DNA from: an uncultured Pseudomonadota bacterium
GTDB taxonomy: Bacteria; Pseudomonadota; Gammaproteobacteria; Methylococcales; Methylomonadaceae
Assembly (NCBI GenBank): GCA_903867225.1
Contig: CAIPQN010000041.1
Coordinates: forward strand, 1 to 34,302
Direction: 5' to 3'
Length of the DNA: 34,302 nt
Numbering within the stretch: position 1 is the first letter of the stretch; each line of letters begins with the position of its first letter. Below the pieces are notes generated by a model. It saw nothing but the letters and a program-made list of their open reading frames with translations, was not told the origin of the DNA and ran no database searches. Below are positions 22,536 to 33,400 of this stretch, one piece after another. Both the position numbers and the translations under genes were made by a program.

Positions 22536-24415
22536 TGTGCTAATCCTCGTTGTTGTTCGATGACACGTTTGCTAATCGTTGCAATGAATTCGTCGGTTAA
22601 AATGATGTATTTCGTATCGTCTTCGCGTTGACGGTCAGCAACACGTTTTGTAATAACCGCTAAAAATTCATCGGTGAAAACTTGCATATCGGCGGTGATT
22701 TCTTTGATGCGCGTGAGCAAATAGTTGTAAGCAAATAACGCAGGAATCGCCACAGCTAAACCTGCAACCGTCGCCGCTAACGCCCCTGAAATACCTGGTG
22801 CGATGGAGTTGATATTAACATCGCCTGTCGCGGCAATTACAGCAAAGGTAATCATTACGCCCATTACCGTTCCCAATAATCCCAAAAAAGGACCTCCCGA
22901 AATTGCAATCGTTAGTAAAACCATATTTTTGTTAATTTTTTGGCTTTCACGCACAACGGCGGCATCTAAACGAGTACGAACTAAATTTAATGCTTCATCG
23001 CTCAACACCAAATTATTTGAACTGCCAAACGTCTTTTTGAGTTCTTGAACGCCAGCGTGATAAACGTGATAAATCGGTGAACCTTGAAAATGGTCGTGTT
23101 TGCCAACCAATGCGCTTAAAAATTCCGAATTACTGAGTTCTTGTTCTTCGGTCGTTTCGTCGCGGTCAAGTGAGCCAATATCTTCTGAATCTGCGTTGCG
23201 ATATTGTTTTAAAAAGGCTTCATTGTCTTTTGCTGCGCGATTTAATCCCACACTTTTGCCCACGATGACGAGGGTACTAATCACAAACATTACGCCGCAA
23301 AGTGCAATCACCACCCAGCCGTCAAACGTCAAACTTTGCAAAATGATTAGAAAGTAATTTGGTTCATTCGCTGACGAATTCGATTCGTCACCACCAAAAT
23401 TTAAAATCGTAAAATCAGGACTTTGTGAACGTTGCGCGAATTTAATCCAATCTGCGCTACGCGCTTGTTTTGAAAGTTGAACTTCATCGAGTTCGCCCGT
23501 AAAATTTTGCCCACTTTCGGAACTGCCAATAAACACAGTTGGATTTAACGTGCTTAATTGAATCGATGAATTTGCCGCAAGTTGTCCATCTAAATAAAGT
23601 TCTAATTTATCTTTGTTTACAACAACCGCGACATGTTGCCATTTGTCAGCGGTAAAATTGACGGGAGAAGTGCTGACGTTTTGATAACGTGCGACTAATG
23701 CGCCGCCTTGTACGAGTAATTCTAATTTTGCCGTACCGCTGAGTTCTAAAATTGTCGCATTTTGAGGCTGTGAAATTTTTGCCCAAGTGCTAAACGTAAA
23801 ACCATTTTCAGAATTGATTTCTAACGCAGGATTCGCATTGATTTTAATGCCGCCGTTGCTAAATTGCGCCGATGAACCAATCCAACCTGCTGGCGAAATA
23901 ATCGCTTTCGATTCGTTGGCATGATTTGCATTTACTGTCGCATCTTGTGGCAAGGTTTCGCCATCTTTGAAATGGAAAACTAGCGATTGATTTGCGTCAT
24001 AAATTCCTTTGCTGTCCGAATCATCAACTGCATTGGCATTTCCGTAATACATCGAAAGCGTGTCGGTGCTAATTCCACCTCGAACGGTTGGTAATTTAAT
24101 CCACGCAAAACCAATTTCTGCCAACGCATCGACTTTTTCAATCGAATGTTTTAACGGCGTTTTATCATCAAGCGCAAAACGTAAATCTTTGCCGTTTTCT
24201 GCTAATTCTGTGAAGAAACCAAAATTGCCCGTGTGCAAACGCACTAAAACGGGAACGTCAGAAAGTGAGCCTTGAATATCTGCGCCTGTTGCACCAGCAT
24301 CAACGGTGATTTCTTTGCGTGATGACCAATCGTTATTCCACCAAGCAAACGCCACCATCGGCATGAGTAACAAAAGCAAACCTAATTTTGAAATGACATT
24401 TTTCATTATTTTCAT
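22532..24415 (-). CDS. DUF2341-LamG-ExbB/TolQ fusion protein
   Basis: The 627-residue protein joins an extracytoplasmic sensor-like part to a proton-channel subunit. After a signal peptide (about 1-24) come DUF2341 (about 25-130, WWNNDWSSRKEITVDAG, LSMYYGNANAVDDSD), a LamG/concanavalin-like domain (about 160-330, FTFSTWAKI, KLELYLDGQLA, GELDEVQLSK), a membrane segment (about 355-378), and a MotA/TolQ/ExbB domain (about 440-600) with two more spans (ISGGPFLGLLGTVMGVMITF and GALAATVAGLAVAIPALFAYN). DUF2341 and LamG are usually found in secreted carbohydrate-binding or surface proteins. ExbB works as a pentamer around ExbD, so five such binding heads would ring the motor. It lies 21 bp after the exoprotein gene and overlaps exbD. 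The tail repeats a short pattern, TDEFLAVITKRV and TDEFIATISKRV. Confidence 0.9.
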   Translation of the reverse strand: MKIMKNVISKLGLLLLLMPMVAFAWWNNDWSSRKEITVDAGATGADIQGSLSDVPVLVRLHTGNFGFFTELAENGKDLRFALDDKTPLKHSIEKVDALAEIGFAWIKLPTVRGGISTDTLSMYYGNANAVDDSDSKGIYDANQSLVFHFKDGETLPQDATVNANHANESKAIISPAGWIGSSAQFSNGGIKINANPALEINSENGFTFSTWAKISQPQNATILELSGTAKLELLVQGGALVARYQNVSTSPVNFTADKWQHVAVVVNKDKLELYLDGQLAANSSIQLSTLNPTVFIGSSESGQNFTGELDEVQLSKQARSADWIKFAQRSQSPDFTILNFGGDESNSSANEPNYFLIILQSLTFDGWVVIALCGVMFVISTLVIVGKSVGLNRAAKDNEAFLKQYRNADSEDIGSLDRDETTEEQELSNSEFLSALVGKHDHFQGSPIYHVYHAGVQELKKTFGSSNNLVLSDEALNLVRTRLDAAVVRESQKINKNMVLLTIAISGGPFLGLLGTVMGVMITFAVIAATGDVNINSIAPGISGALAATVAGLAVAIPALFAYNYLLTRIKEITADMQVFTDEFLAVITKRVADRQREDDTKYIILTDEFIATISKRVIEQQRGLAQ

Positions 24416-24436
24416 CTATTTTTTGTATGTTGAAAT

Positions 24437-27400
24437 TTAACTGCCGCAACCTTTTTTATGTTCCCTTACATCACCGATGCTACAGTTTCCGTAACCAACG
24501 ACATCTGTTTTTAGTGAACTTTTAGTGCGTTTTTTCTTCTTTTTATCGTCATTCTCTTTCTTGGTATTTTCATTAAAATTTTGTTTTGGTGAGTTGTCAG
24601 TGACTTGCGTTGCCGATTTTGCTGCACTTGCCGCCGCGCTACTTGCTGCACCTGAAACCGAAGGCGTAGGCACAGCTGTTGGAACGCCAACACTTCCACC
24701 TGATGCTGAAATGTTCGACGCACCAACAACCGCATTTGCCGCAATCACAATTTTGCCGCCGCTAATTCCCGCCTCGCCTGCATCGACGATGCCTGAAGGT
24801 GCTGCAAGATAAACGTTGCCTTGTTTAGCGTTTTCAATTTGTGGAGTGATGGTTTGAATCCCGCTACCCGAAACGACAGGCGGGAAAATTGTGACAATGT
24901 TGCCTTGTGAATCAATTGATGTAATTGGTGCAGGGGCTGAAATGGCTGATTTCGCGCCTTTTCCTGCGTCGATATTTCCTTGTGATGACCAAATTGCAAT
25001 ATCACCTCCGCCCATTGTGAAAACACGCGATTGATTAACATTGAAATTTCCAGATGTGAAGGCGTTTAAATCGCCAGATTGTTGCGCCACGATGCCGAGT
25101 TTATCCGCACCTTTTTTGATACCACCAAGAGAACCAGCTAAACCGACGTTCACTTCGCCATTTGGTACAGCTAAGTTGATGTCGCCACCTGCTAAGGTTT
25201 TGACTTGACTGAAAACCAGTGACACATTGCCGCTTGCGGCTTCGGCTTTTTTAGGAAATAACAACTCGATTGCGTCATAGCCTTTTTGATAAAGGGCTTT
25301 GCGGTCTTTATCTGAAACTACCGCCGCACTTGCCGCAGAATCTTTGATTGTTTCAAAAAGTGACGTTAATTCTGATTTTTCAACGGAGTTCGTTGAACCT
25401 GCAATCAGCGAAATGCTTGCACCTTCGGACGATAAAACCGTGTTTTTAGTGTTACCAATCGTGTTAATCCCCGCCGAGCCACCTAAACTGATATTTCGCC
25501 CTGCTTGTACTTGCAATTCACCTGCGCCTGCAAGTTCAAATTGTTTGTCATTGGCTTGTACGTTGCCGTTTTCATCGACAATCGCATCGAAGGTAATATC
25601 ACGTCCTGCGCTGACTTTGGTGATGTCGCTTGCATTTAAATTTTGTCCCGCAAAACTCAAGTTTTGAATATCTTGCCCCGCGCTAAATTCAGCGGCTTTT
25701 GGTAAGAAAAACGTCACATCAGAATTGGATGAAAACGCGATATTGCCTGATTTAGCGATAATTTTCGGCGTACTTTCGTTATTCAAATACAACGATTTTT
25801 CAGCGTGAATTAAACGCGGATTCGGCGTTGAAGCGTCGAGATATTCGCGTGTGCGAATCAAACCGTCACTTAAACTGCCTTCTATTTGTTGGGTTGGACT
25901 TTGCACCGATGGTAATAATGCTGCGTCAGCGTCCGACATGTTGATTGAAATGACCTGTCCTGCTGTTTCATCGGCACCGATATTATTGCCAGCAAGTAAT
26001 TCCAATTTCCCATTCGCAGCAGGTAATAAAGTCATCGAATGGTCTAAATTTACGTCACCTGACAACGCAGAAACTTTTAGCGAAGCGGGATAAACAGCAT
26101 ATTCAAAACCTGTTTCTGAATCATTTTCACGTCCTTTAGCCGTTTTTATCGCGGCAATATCGTTTTGCACGGTGATATTTCCAGCCGTTGATGAAAGTGA
26201 AACGCCGCTATTTTCGCCATAAGTGAAAAAGCGCGAATCGCCGCTACGATTTGGCATCACGGTCTGTTTTAAAACGGTTGGATTGAAAACCGAACCAATA
26301 ACAACATTTTGTCGCGCTTGAATGTTGAAGTTTGCGTCACCGAGTTGCACCAACGCACCTAGATTTGCATTGTCAGAACCTAAAACACTGCCGCCTGCAT
26401 TTAGTTTTGCCGTCCCCAATGCCACAAAATACTCGCCGCCAAGAATGTTGTTGCCAGCGTTAATCGTTAAATTGCCACCGCCATTGATAATGGTGCCTGT
26501 TTGCGTCCATTGATTTGTAGATTCGTTGCTAAGTTTGCCAAACGGTTTGCCTGTCGTTGGCAACATGGCGGATAAATTTGAAATATCGCCGCCCGCGTTA
26601 ATCGTGACGTTGCCACCACCTAATGCGCCGATATTTTGATTGAAAAAGTGAACACCTTTGTCGCCATTTGCGCTATCGCCGCGGAGGTTGATTCCCCACG
26701 CAGTTGGACGATTATTTTCAGAAATAACTCCGCTACGCACGAGCCAATCGCTGATTTCTTGCCCCGTGTTGATGCCTGAAATGTTTTTGCCTGCGTTTAA
26801 TGAAACTGAACCGCCTTGCGTTGGATATTCAGCAACACGGAATTGCAGACCGATTAAATTTTCATCGACATAACCGTAACGTAAAAGCGCGTTCATTTGG
26901 TTTGGATCTAAACGATTCAAATAATCGGCTTCGCTTTCGCCTGCTTTTTGAGCGGGAACACCTGCAATTTCACCGTTTAACAATTGCGTTTTGGTAAATT
27001 CAGCGGGTTTGCCTGCGGTGTAAATTGCTGCGGAAGCCTTCGCATTTTCTGCATTTTTCACAAATTCAATATTGCCACCTGCTGAAACAGCAATGTTGCC
27101 TGTTCCCGTTCTAATAACGACTTGCGAAGGGTCATAAGCAGGTTCGCCAAATTCATCAAGTGGGAAATAAGAGTTTGCTAATTTGACATCGTTACCCGCA
27201 GCAATTTTGTAATTCCATGACGCGCCTGTTTGCAAAACGTCTTGATAAATGTTTTCTGGGTCTGTGCCAAGCAACGCGCCATTTGCAAACGCATCGGTGA
27301 GCGAAGCGTTAATTAACACGTCGCCTTTTGCATTGAGCGTTAAAAAGCCTGCTACATTTTTATTGCCTTGCCCGTCGTCAAAACGCCAGTTTGCAGTTAA

Positions 27401-30400
27401 TACGCTTGTTTCTGCGTTGGTTGTTTTACTTTCAAAATCCCACGTTGTTGAAAGTGTTAAATCGCCGTCGCTACGAAGTTCAACGCCTGGTGAAAGTGAA
27501 ATTTTCGCACCCGAATTATTTTGCAAACGTGGCGCGGCATTCATGAATGCGGTGGTGTCGGTTTGAATTGCAGCAATCGTTTCGTTGTTGATGTCACTTT
27601 GATTTTCATAAACGTGGGTGGCTTCTAACACCACATTTTCACTTTTGATTGCGGTGTTGATTACGCTGACATTCATGGTTTTTGCATCGTCATTTCTGCC
27701 TGTGCGTAAATGAACAGTTGTGGCATCGATGCTGCCTTTTGCTGATAAATCTAGCAAACCACTACCAGCATCATTTTGATGCACTGTGTCTAACGTGACA
27801 TTGCCGTCTGTCGCTAAAATTTTGCCTGAAAGTGATACACCGTCGTCACCATAAATGCGAACATTTTTTGCTTCAATTGTGCCATTAACTGCAACGTTGC
27901 CTTGATTCACGGCTAAATTAAATTCGTTTGCTTTGATTTTATCTGTTGTAGAAATCGTGACATTTCCAACATTTTGAGTTAAATCGATTTTGTCGGAAAA
28001 ACCAGCGGCGGCGACTTTCGTATTCAATGTTGAAAAATCACCCAAATTGTTAGCATTTAATTCAAGTGAACCTTGAGGTGCGGTGATTTTGCCAGCCCAG
28101 TTAAATTGCCCTTGTGGTGCTGAAACGCTTAATGTCCCCGTGTTTAACGTTGCCGAATTTGCAAACGTGACATTGTTTGCCGCATTTAATTCAATTTTTC
28201 CAGCAGGAGAATTTTGTTTTGATGAACCAAATTCAATTTCACGTCCGCTGACATCGATTGCGCCGCTATTTAAGGCAATATCACCTTTTTTCGCGCTGAG
28301 TTTGACGATTCCCGAAGGCAAATCAAAGTTTGCCAAGCTGTCGATTTTATCGGCTTGAATTTCCCACAAACCGCCTAAACCTGCGACTTGCGCGGCTTCA
28401 TTTTTTGCCGTTACAGAATTGAATTTAACGGCAAAACCTGAGGCATCAATTTTCGTCGTTGCACCGTTGCCGCTGATAAATTGCGGCGCAGAAGCATTTA
28501 CATTTGCCGCAATTTGAACGTTTGCCGCGTCACTTAAAATGCTGTTTCCTGTTTTGGGCGCGAAAGTTTGCCCGATGCCTTTGATGCTTTCGCTCGCGTT
28601 GAAATTCACGGTTGAAAATCCGCTAATTCCATAATCGCCGCTACTGAATTGAATAGTTTTTGCGTCGAAAACGAGCGTTCCTGAACCACTGCCATTTTTT
28701 ACAACAGAAGGCGCATGTGAATTCGATAACGTTAAATTATCCGCACTCACAGTGGCGGTTTTACCCAAATTGTCAAAACCGCGCATTGCCACACTGTCGA
28801 GTAATAATTCTTTGGTTTTTAATTCCACCGCACCATAAATATCAAGGCTGGTGCGGCTGTTTAATTTCAATTCATCGAGCGTGAATTTTGGCGAGTTTAA
28901 AACTAAGCCTTCGGTTTTTACGGGTGCGTTACCGAGGCTGATTTTGTTGGCATTTAACGCAAGTGAGCCGCCGTCCATTTTTATCTCGCCTGCAAAAACC
29001 GTGTCTTTGCTTGCATCAAGCAACATCGAATTTTCCGACTGTAAAACTGCGCCTTTTTCAACAGTTAAAATGCCCGTTTCGCCCGTATTTTTACCTGTAC
29101 GAACAAGTTGCGTTTGACCTTGTGACGAGACACGCAAAAACGCACTATTGCTTGAATTGACTACGTTTTCAGTTTCGCTGCCAAATTCATCGGTGATAAT
29201 TTCGGTAATTTGTTTGTTTGTGGTTAATTCCAATGTTTGCGGTGCAGAATCACTTTTGCCTGTGCTTTGGATTTCTGCGTTTGCTGAAATTTTGAGCGAG
29301 TCGGTTGCTGCTAAAAGTAAGTCCTCGCCTTTTAATTTCGCCTCTTTTGCAATCGTTAAATTTTGCGTACTGACGGTGATAACTTGCCCATTTTTATTTT
29401 TGCTGCGCGAGCCACCGAGTAACAAACTTGGCGCGTTTAAATTGTTCAAATCCTCAACAAATAAACTCACCACATCAGATTTGCTACTGGCAACGTCTTC
29501 GCGGCGCGACACAATCGCTAAATTATTCGCGCTAATATCAACAAAACTGCCTTTGCCTTTGTTTTCAGGCGTTGCAAATAAATTGGCGTTCAGCGTCAAA
29601 CGAGTTTGCGCGTTGAGCGCAAAATTTCCTGCATCTTTGGGTAATTGTTGTGACACGCTTTCAATAGCTTTTGTGGCTTTTTCAGCAAAAAAATCATTTG
29701 CAAAATAATCGGTATATTCCGAATAAGTGCGAGCAACTTTGCCAGATTCGACTGCGAAACCTTGCCAACGTGGATTTTTAATATCGGCATTCGCGTTGCC
29801 ATAACGCCCTGCAACAATCGTTGTACCTGCGATATTTTTCGCAGTTTGCGTTGGCGACCAATCTTTCGTATGTGCAACAGGTGTGACTAAATACGCATTT
29901 GGCAACAATGCGTAATGCGCGGGCAAAATCGTGTACCAACCTGCTTTTAAATCTGATGTTGCATTCAAATAAACGCTATCACCAACTTTGATGTTTACAT
30001 TCGTAGATTCGAGCGGGTCATAAGGCGTAAGCGCGTGACCTAATTCGGGAACAACTGCGAATTTTTCAGGTGAATTTAAAACGTCTTTGCTGCCGCCAAT
30101 GCCTGGAATAAATTCGTAGGCGTACAAATCACCGCCGCCGTTTAAATTCACTTTCGCGCCTTTGTCGAGTAACACTTCTTTGCCCGATAACGCTAAACGT
30201 TTTTCAGATGGCTTATCGATAACCAGCGCGATACTTCCTGTTTCATCAAACGGATAAAGCCAATTTAAACCGCCCAAACCTTTGCCAAATAAAACGGTTG
30301 CGCCATCGCCTGAAACTGAAGTCACGCTGCCGTCGGCAAGTTGTAATTTATTTGCCGCGTTTAAATTTAACGTGCCAAAAGGGGCTTTTAACGTGCCGCT

Positions 30401-33400
30401 TTGAATGATATTTGCCGCGTTAATTGTCAAATTCCCTGCCGCTGAATAAACAGGGGTGGTTTTCGCGCCGCTGTTTTGAATTTGAACGGTGCTATTTTCG
30501 CCAGCGATGGAAAATTTATAATCGCTTAACGTAGCTGGATAAATTTGTGCTGCTGAAAGCGTTAAATCACCGTCTAATTTGAATTCACCTAAATAATCTT
30601 TGCTGTCAGAGCGAACGCGAATGCCTGTTACACGCAAATCGTTTTCACTGTTTAAATTGACGCGCCCGAAGTTTTTGAAACTCAAACCGCCAATTAAATC
30701 GATATTTTTTGCTAAAACGCTTAATTGTCCATTTCCGCGAATGGAATCAGGTGCAAGTGTGGTTGAAAATGTGCCATCGCCTAAATCGGTATCTAAACGA
30801 CTTTGCGTTGAACCCAACGCCGCATAAGCGGTATTTAAAATAACTTTGCCATTGATGGTTTGAATTTGGGGCGTATCGAGGGTAATTTTTTCTGGTGCGT
30901 TTAAAGTCACATCACCGTTAAATAACACGCCGCCTGCATAATCGCCGTTTGCGTTAATCACGTCAGTTTTGAAATTTAATGCCCAAAATCCCGCATCGTT
31001 TAATTGTGAATTGTTAAAAAATGCGCGTCCACTTTGCGTGGTTAAAACAGGTGCGGTTTGAGTGCGAATTTCGATAATTTTTTCTAACGCGCTGTTTTCA
31101 TCGTCGGGGAATAAACCTGTGTCGATAGCAATATCGGGTTTGCTTCGCAAGCCGCTATTTAATTCAACGTTAAGCGTGCCGCCGACGACACCGTTTGCGA
31201 GTAACTGACCATCAGCAACAATGCCTTCGCCTGCTTTTAGTGAAATTGCGCCGCCGCGTGCGGGAATGTTGCGTTTGCTAAATTGCTGCTGTCCATTTTC
31301 GACTTGAACAAAATCTAATTCTTTTTGCGTGCCTGAAACGTCGATTGTTGATTTTGTATTGGTGACAACATAGCCGCGTTTGGCGATTAAATTGACGTTG
31401 CCGCCTTTTAACACGTCGCCCTGCGTTAAATTAAGCGGGTTAAATTCAGGTTTAAAAACACCTTTCGCGCTAAGTTCTGAGCCTTCATTTAACCAAATGC
31501 CTTGCGTAGCAAAAAAACCGCTATCGCCTGTACTCGGTGGCTCAATCGTTAAATTGATATTTCCCGCAGGTGCATCAATTTTGCCATTTACTAAAATTGA
31601 AGTGTCAGAATTGAGGTTAATCGTCGCTTGAGTTTCGCCTTGAATTTGCGCGTTTTTGCCAATTGTTAAAACGCTGTCGCGGTTTTGCAAAAGCGTTTGA
31701 GAAACTGAAAGCGTTAAATTTGTGGGTTTTCGCACTTCATCTGGCAAAGTTACGATTTCGCCAACATCTTGCAAACGTTCGCCCGTTGGCTGAGAACTAG
31801 CGTTACTTTTGAATTGGATATTTTGTTGTTGCAGTTTGATTTGCGAATTATCGGCAACCGTTACGCCTTTGAGATAACTGGTCGCGCTGTAATTGGCAAA
31901 GCCGTTTTGATTGAAAAATTCAGGATTTAAAAGCAGCGACGTGGTTGTTTTATTTTCAGTTTTTGAATCAATCACAACTTCATTGCTACTTAAATCTAAC
32001 GTTCCGCCTTGCGTTGCTCCGTAGCCTTGCAATTTTCCGTTTAACAAAAGACTTGAAATGTTGCCGCTTGCGTCGTGACTTTGTGCATCTAAATGAATTG
32101 TGCCGCCGTGACCTGAAACAATTTGATTGTGTCCATCAATTGCAGAGCCTCCACTAACATCGATGCGGCTATTTTTGCCAAGCGTTAAATTTCCTTGTTC
32201 AGCTTGCAACGCAACCGTGCCGCCATTTAACGCTAACTGACTGAGCATTTTGCCGCTTTCAAAGTCGGTTAAATCATTCACCCAAAAGCCTGCGACATCA
32301 ATTGCCGACGATTCACCTAGTGTCAACGCGCTAGGCAAAAAGATTCCATCAACTTTTACAGGATGTAAATCGACGTGACCTGAAGGCGTGGTGATTTGCC
32401 CTTGAATATCAAAATCTTTCGCGGCAATTGTTAAAGAGCCAAAATTTGGTAGCTTGATTTTTGTATCTTTAGCGAGTGAAACTGCGCCATTGGTTTTGAT
32501 TTGAACGTTGCTAATGCCTGAATTTTTTAAATTTTGCGTTGATAAAACCAGTTTTTCATTAGTTGAACCTGTTGAATTTTCCGCAAAACTTACGCCTTGT
32601 TTGCTAAGTAAATTATTACGGCTTAAATCTATATTTAAAGAACTACCCACCACAGCTTTCGCTTCACGTTGATAAATGCCTGAAACGGTTTCACCTTTGA
32701 ACGCTCCGTCTAATTTCGTTTCGTAGGTTTCGACGTTTAAACTGCCGCCAGCTTTGCCTTCAACGTAGCCTTTTGCTTCGTATTTTTCAGTCAAAATACC
32801 GTCGTATTTCAAATCGGGGTCGGCTTTTTCAATCGCAAACGCTTGACCGTTTGAAGTGAGTTGCGTGGTTTCGATTGTGCCGTCTTGATAGTTGATTGAA
32901 CCACCTGAAAAATCGACTTTGCTATTTTGTTTTGCAATTACATCGCCACTCGATTTGAGCGTGATTTTTCCGCCCGTTGTTGAACGTTCATCGATATTAC
33001 GTTCAATTCTATCGACTGCACCTTTAATGTCAGCAACAGGAATGCTCGCGCTGGTTACATTGCCGTCAGCGTCATGTTTTACAGTAGCTTCGCGCAAATC
33101 TACAGCCACTTTTTTGCCGTATAAAATTCCATCACGTTGCAACGGCGCGTCGCGTAATTCGTTTTTGCGCGTTTCAACGACGACAACATTTTTTGAAACT
33201 GGCAATTCAACATCTTTCACACCTGAAACGTCGATGTTGCTGTTTTCGTCTAGCGAAATTCGGGCTGTGCCTTTTTCGAGCGGATCATTGACGTTGTCGA
33301 TAGCTTCAATTTTAACGTTGCCCGACTTGGCTTGAATCGTGGCGTTTTTTTGCACATCAACATCGTGTGCGCTGATTTCGACAGTTGACGGCGTTTGAGC

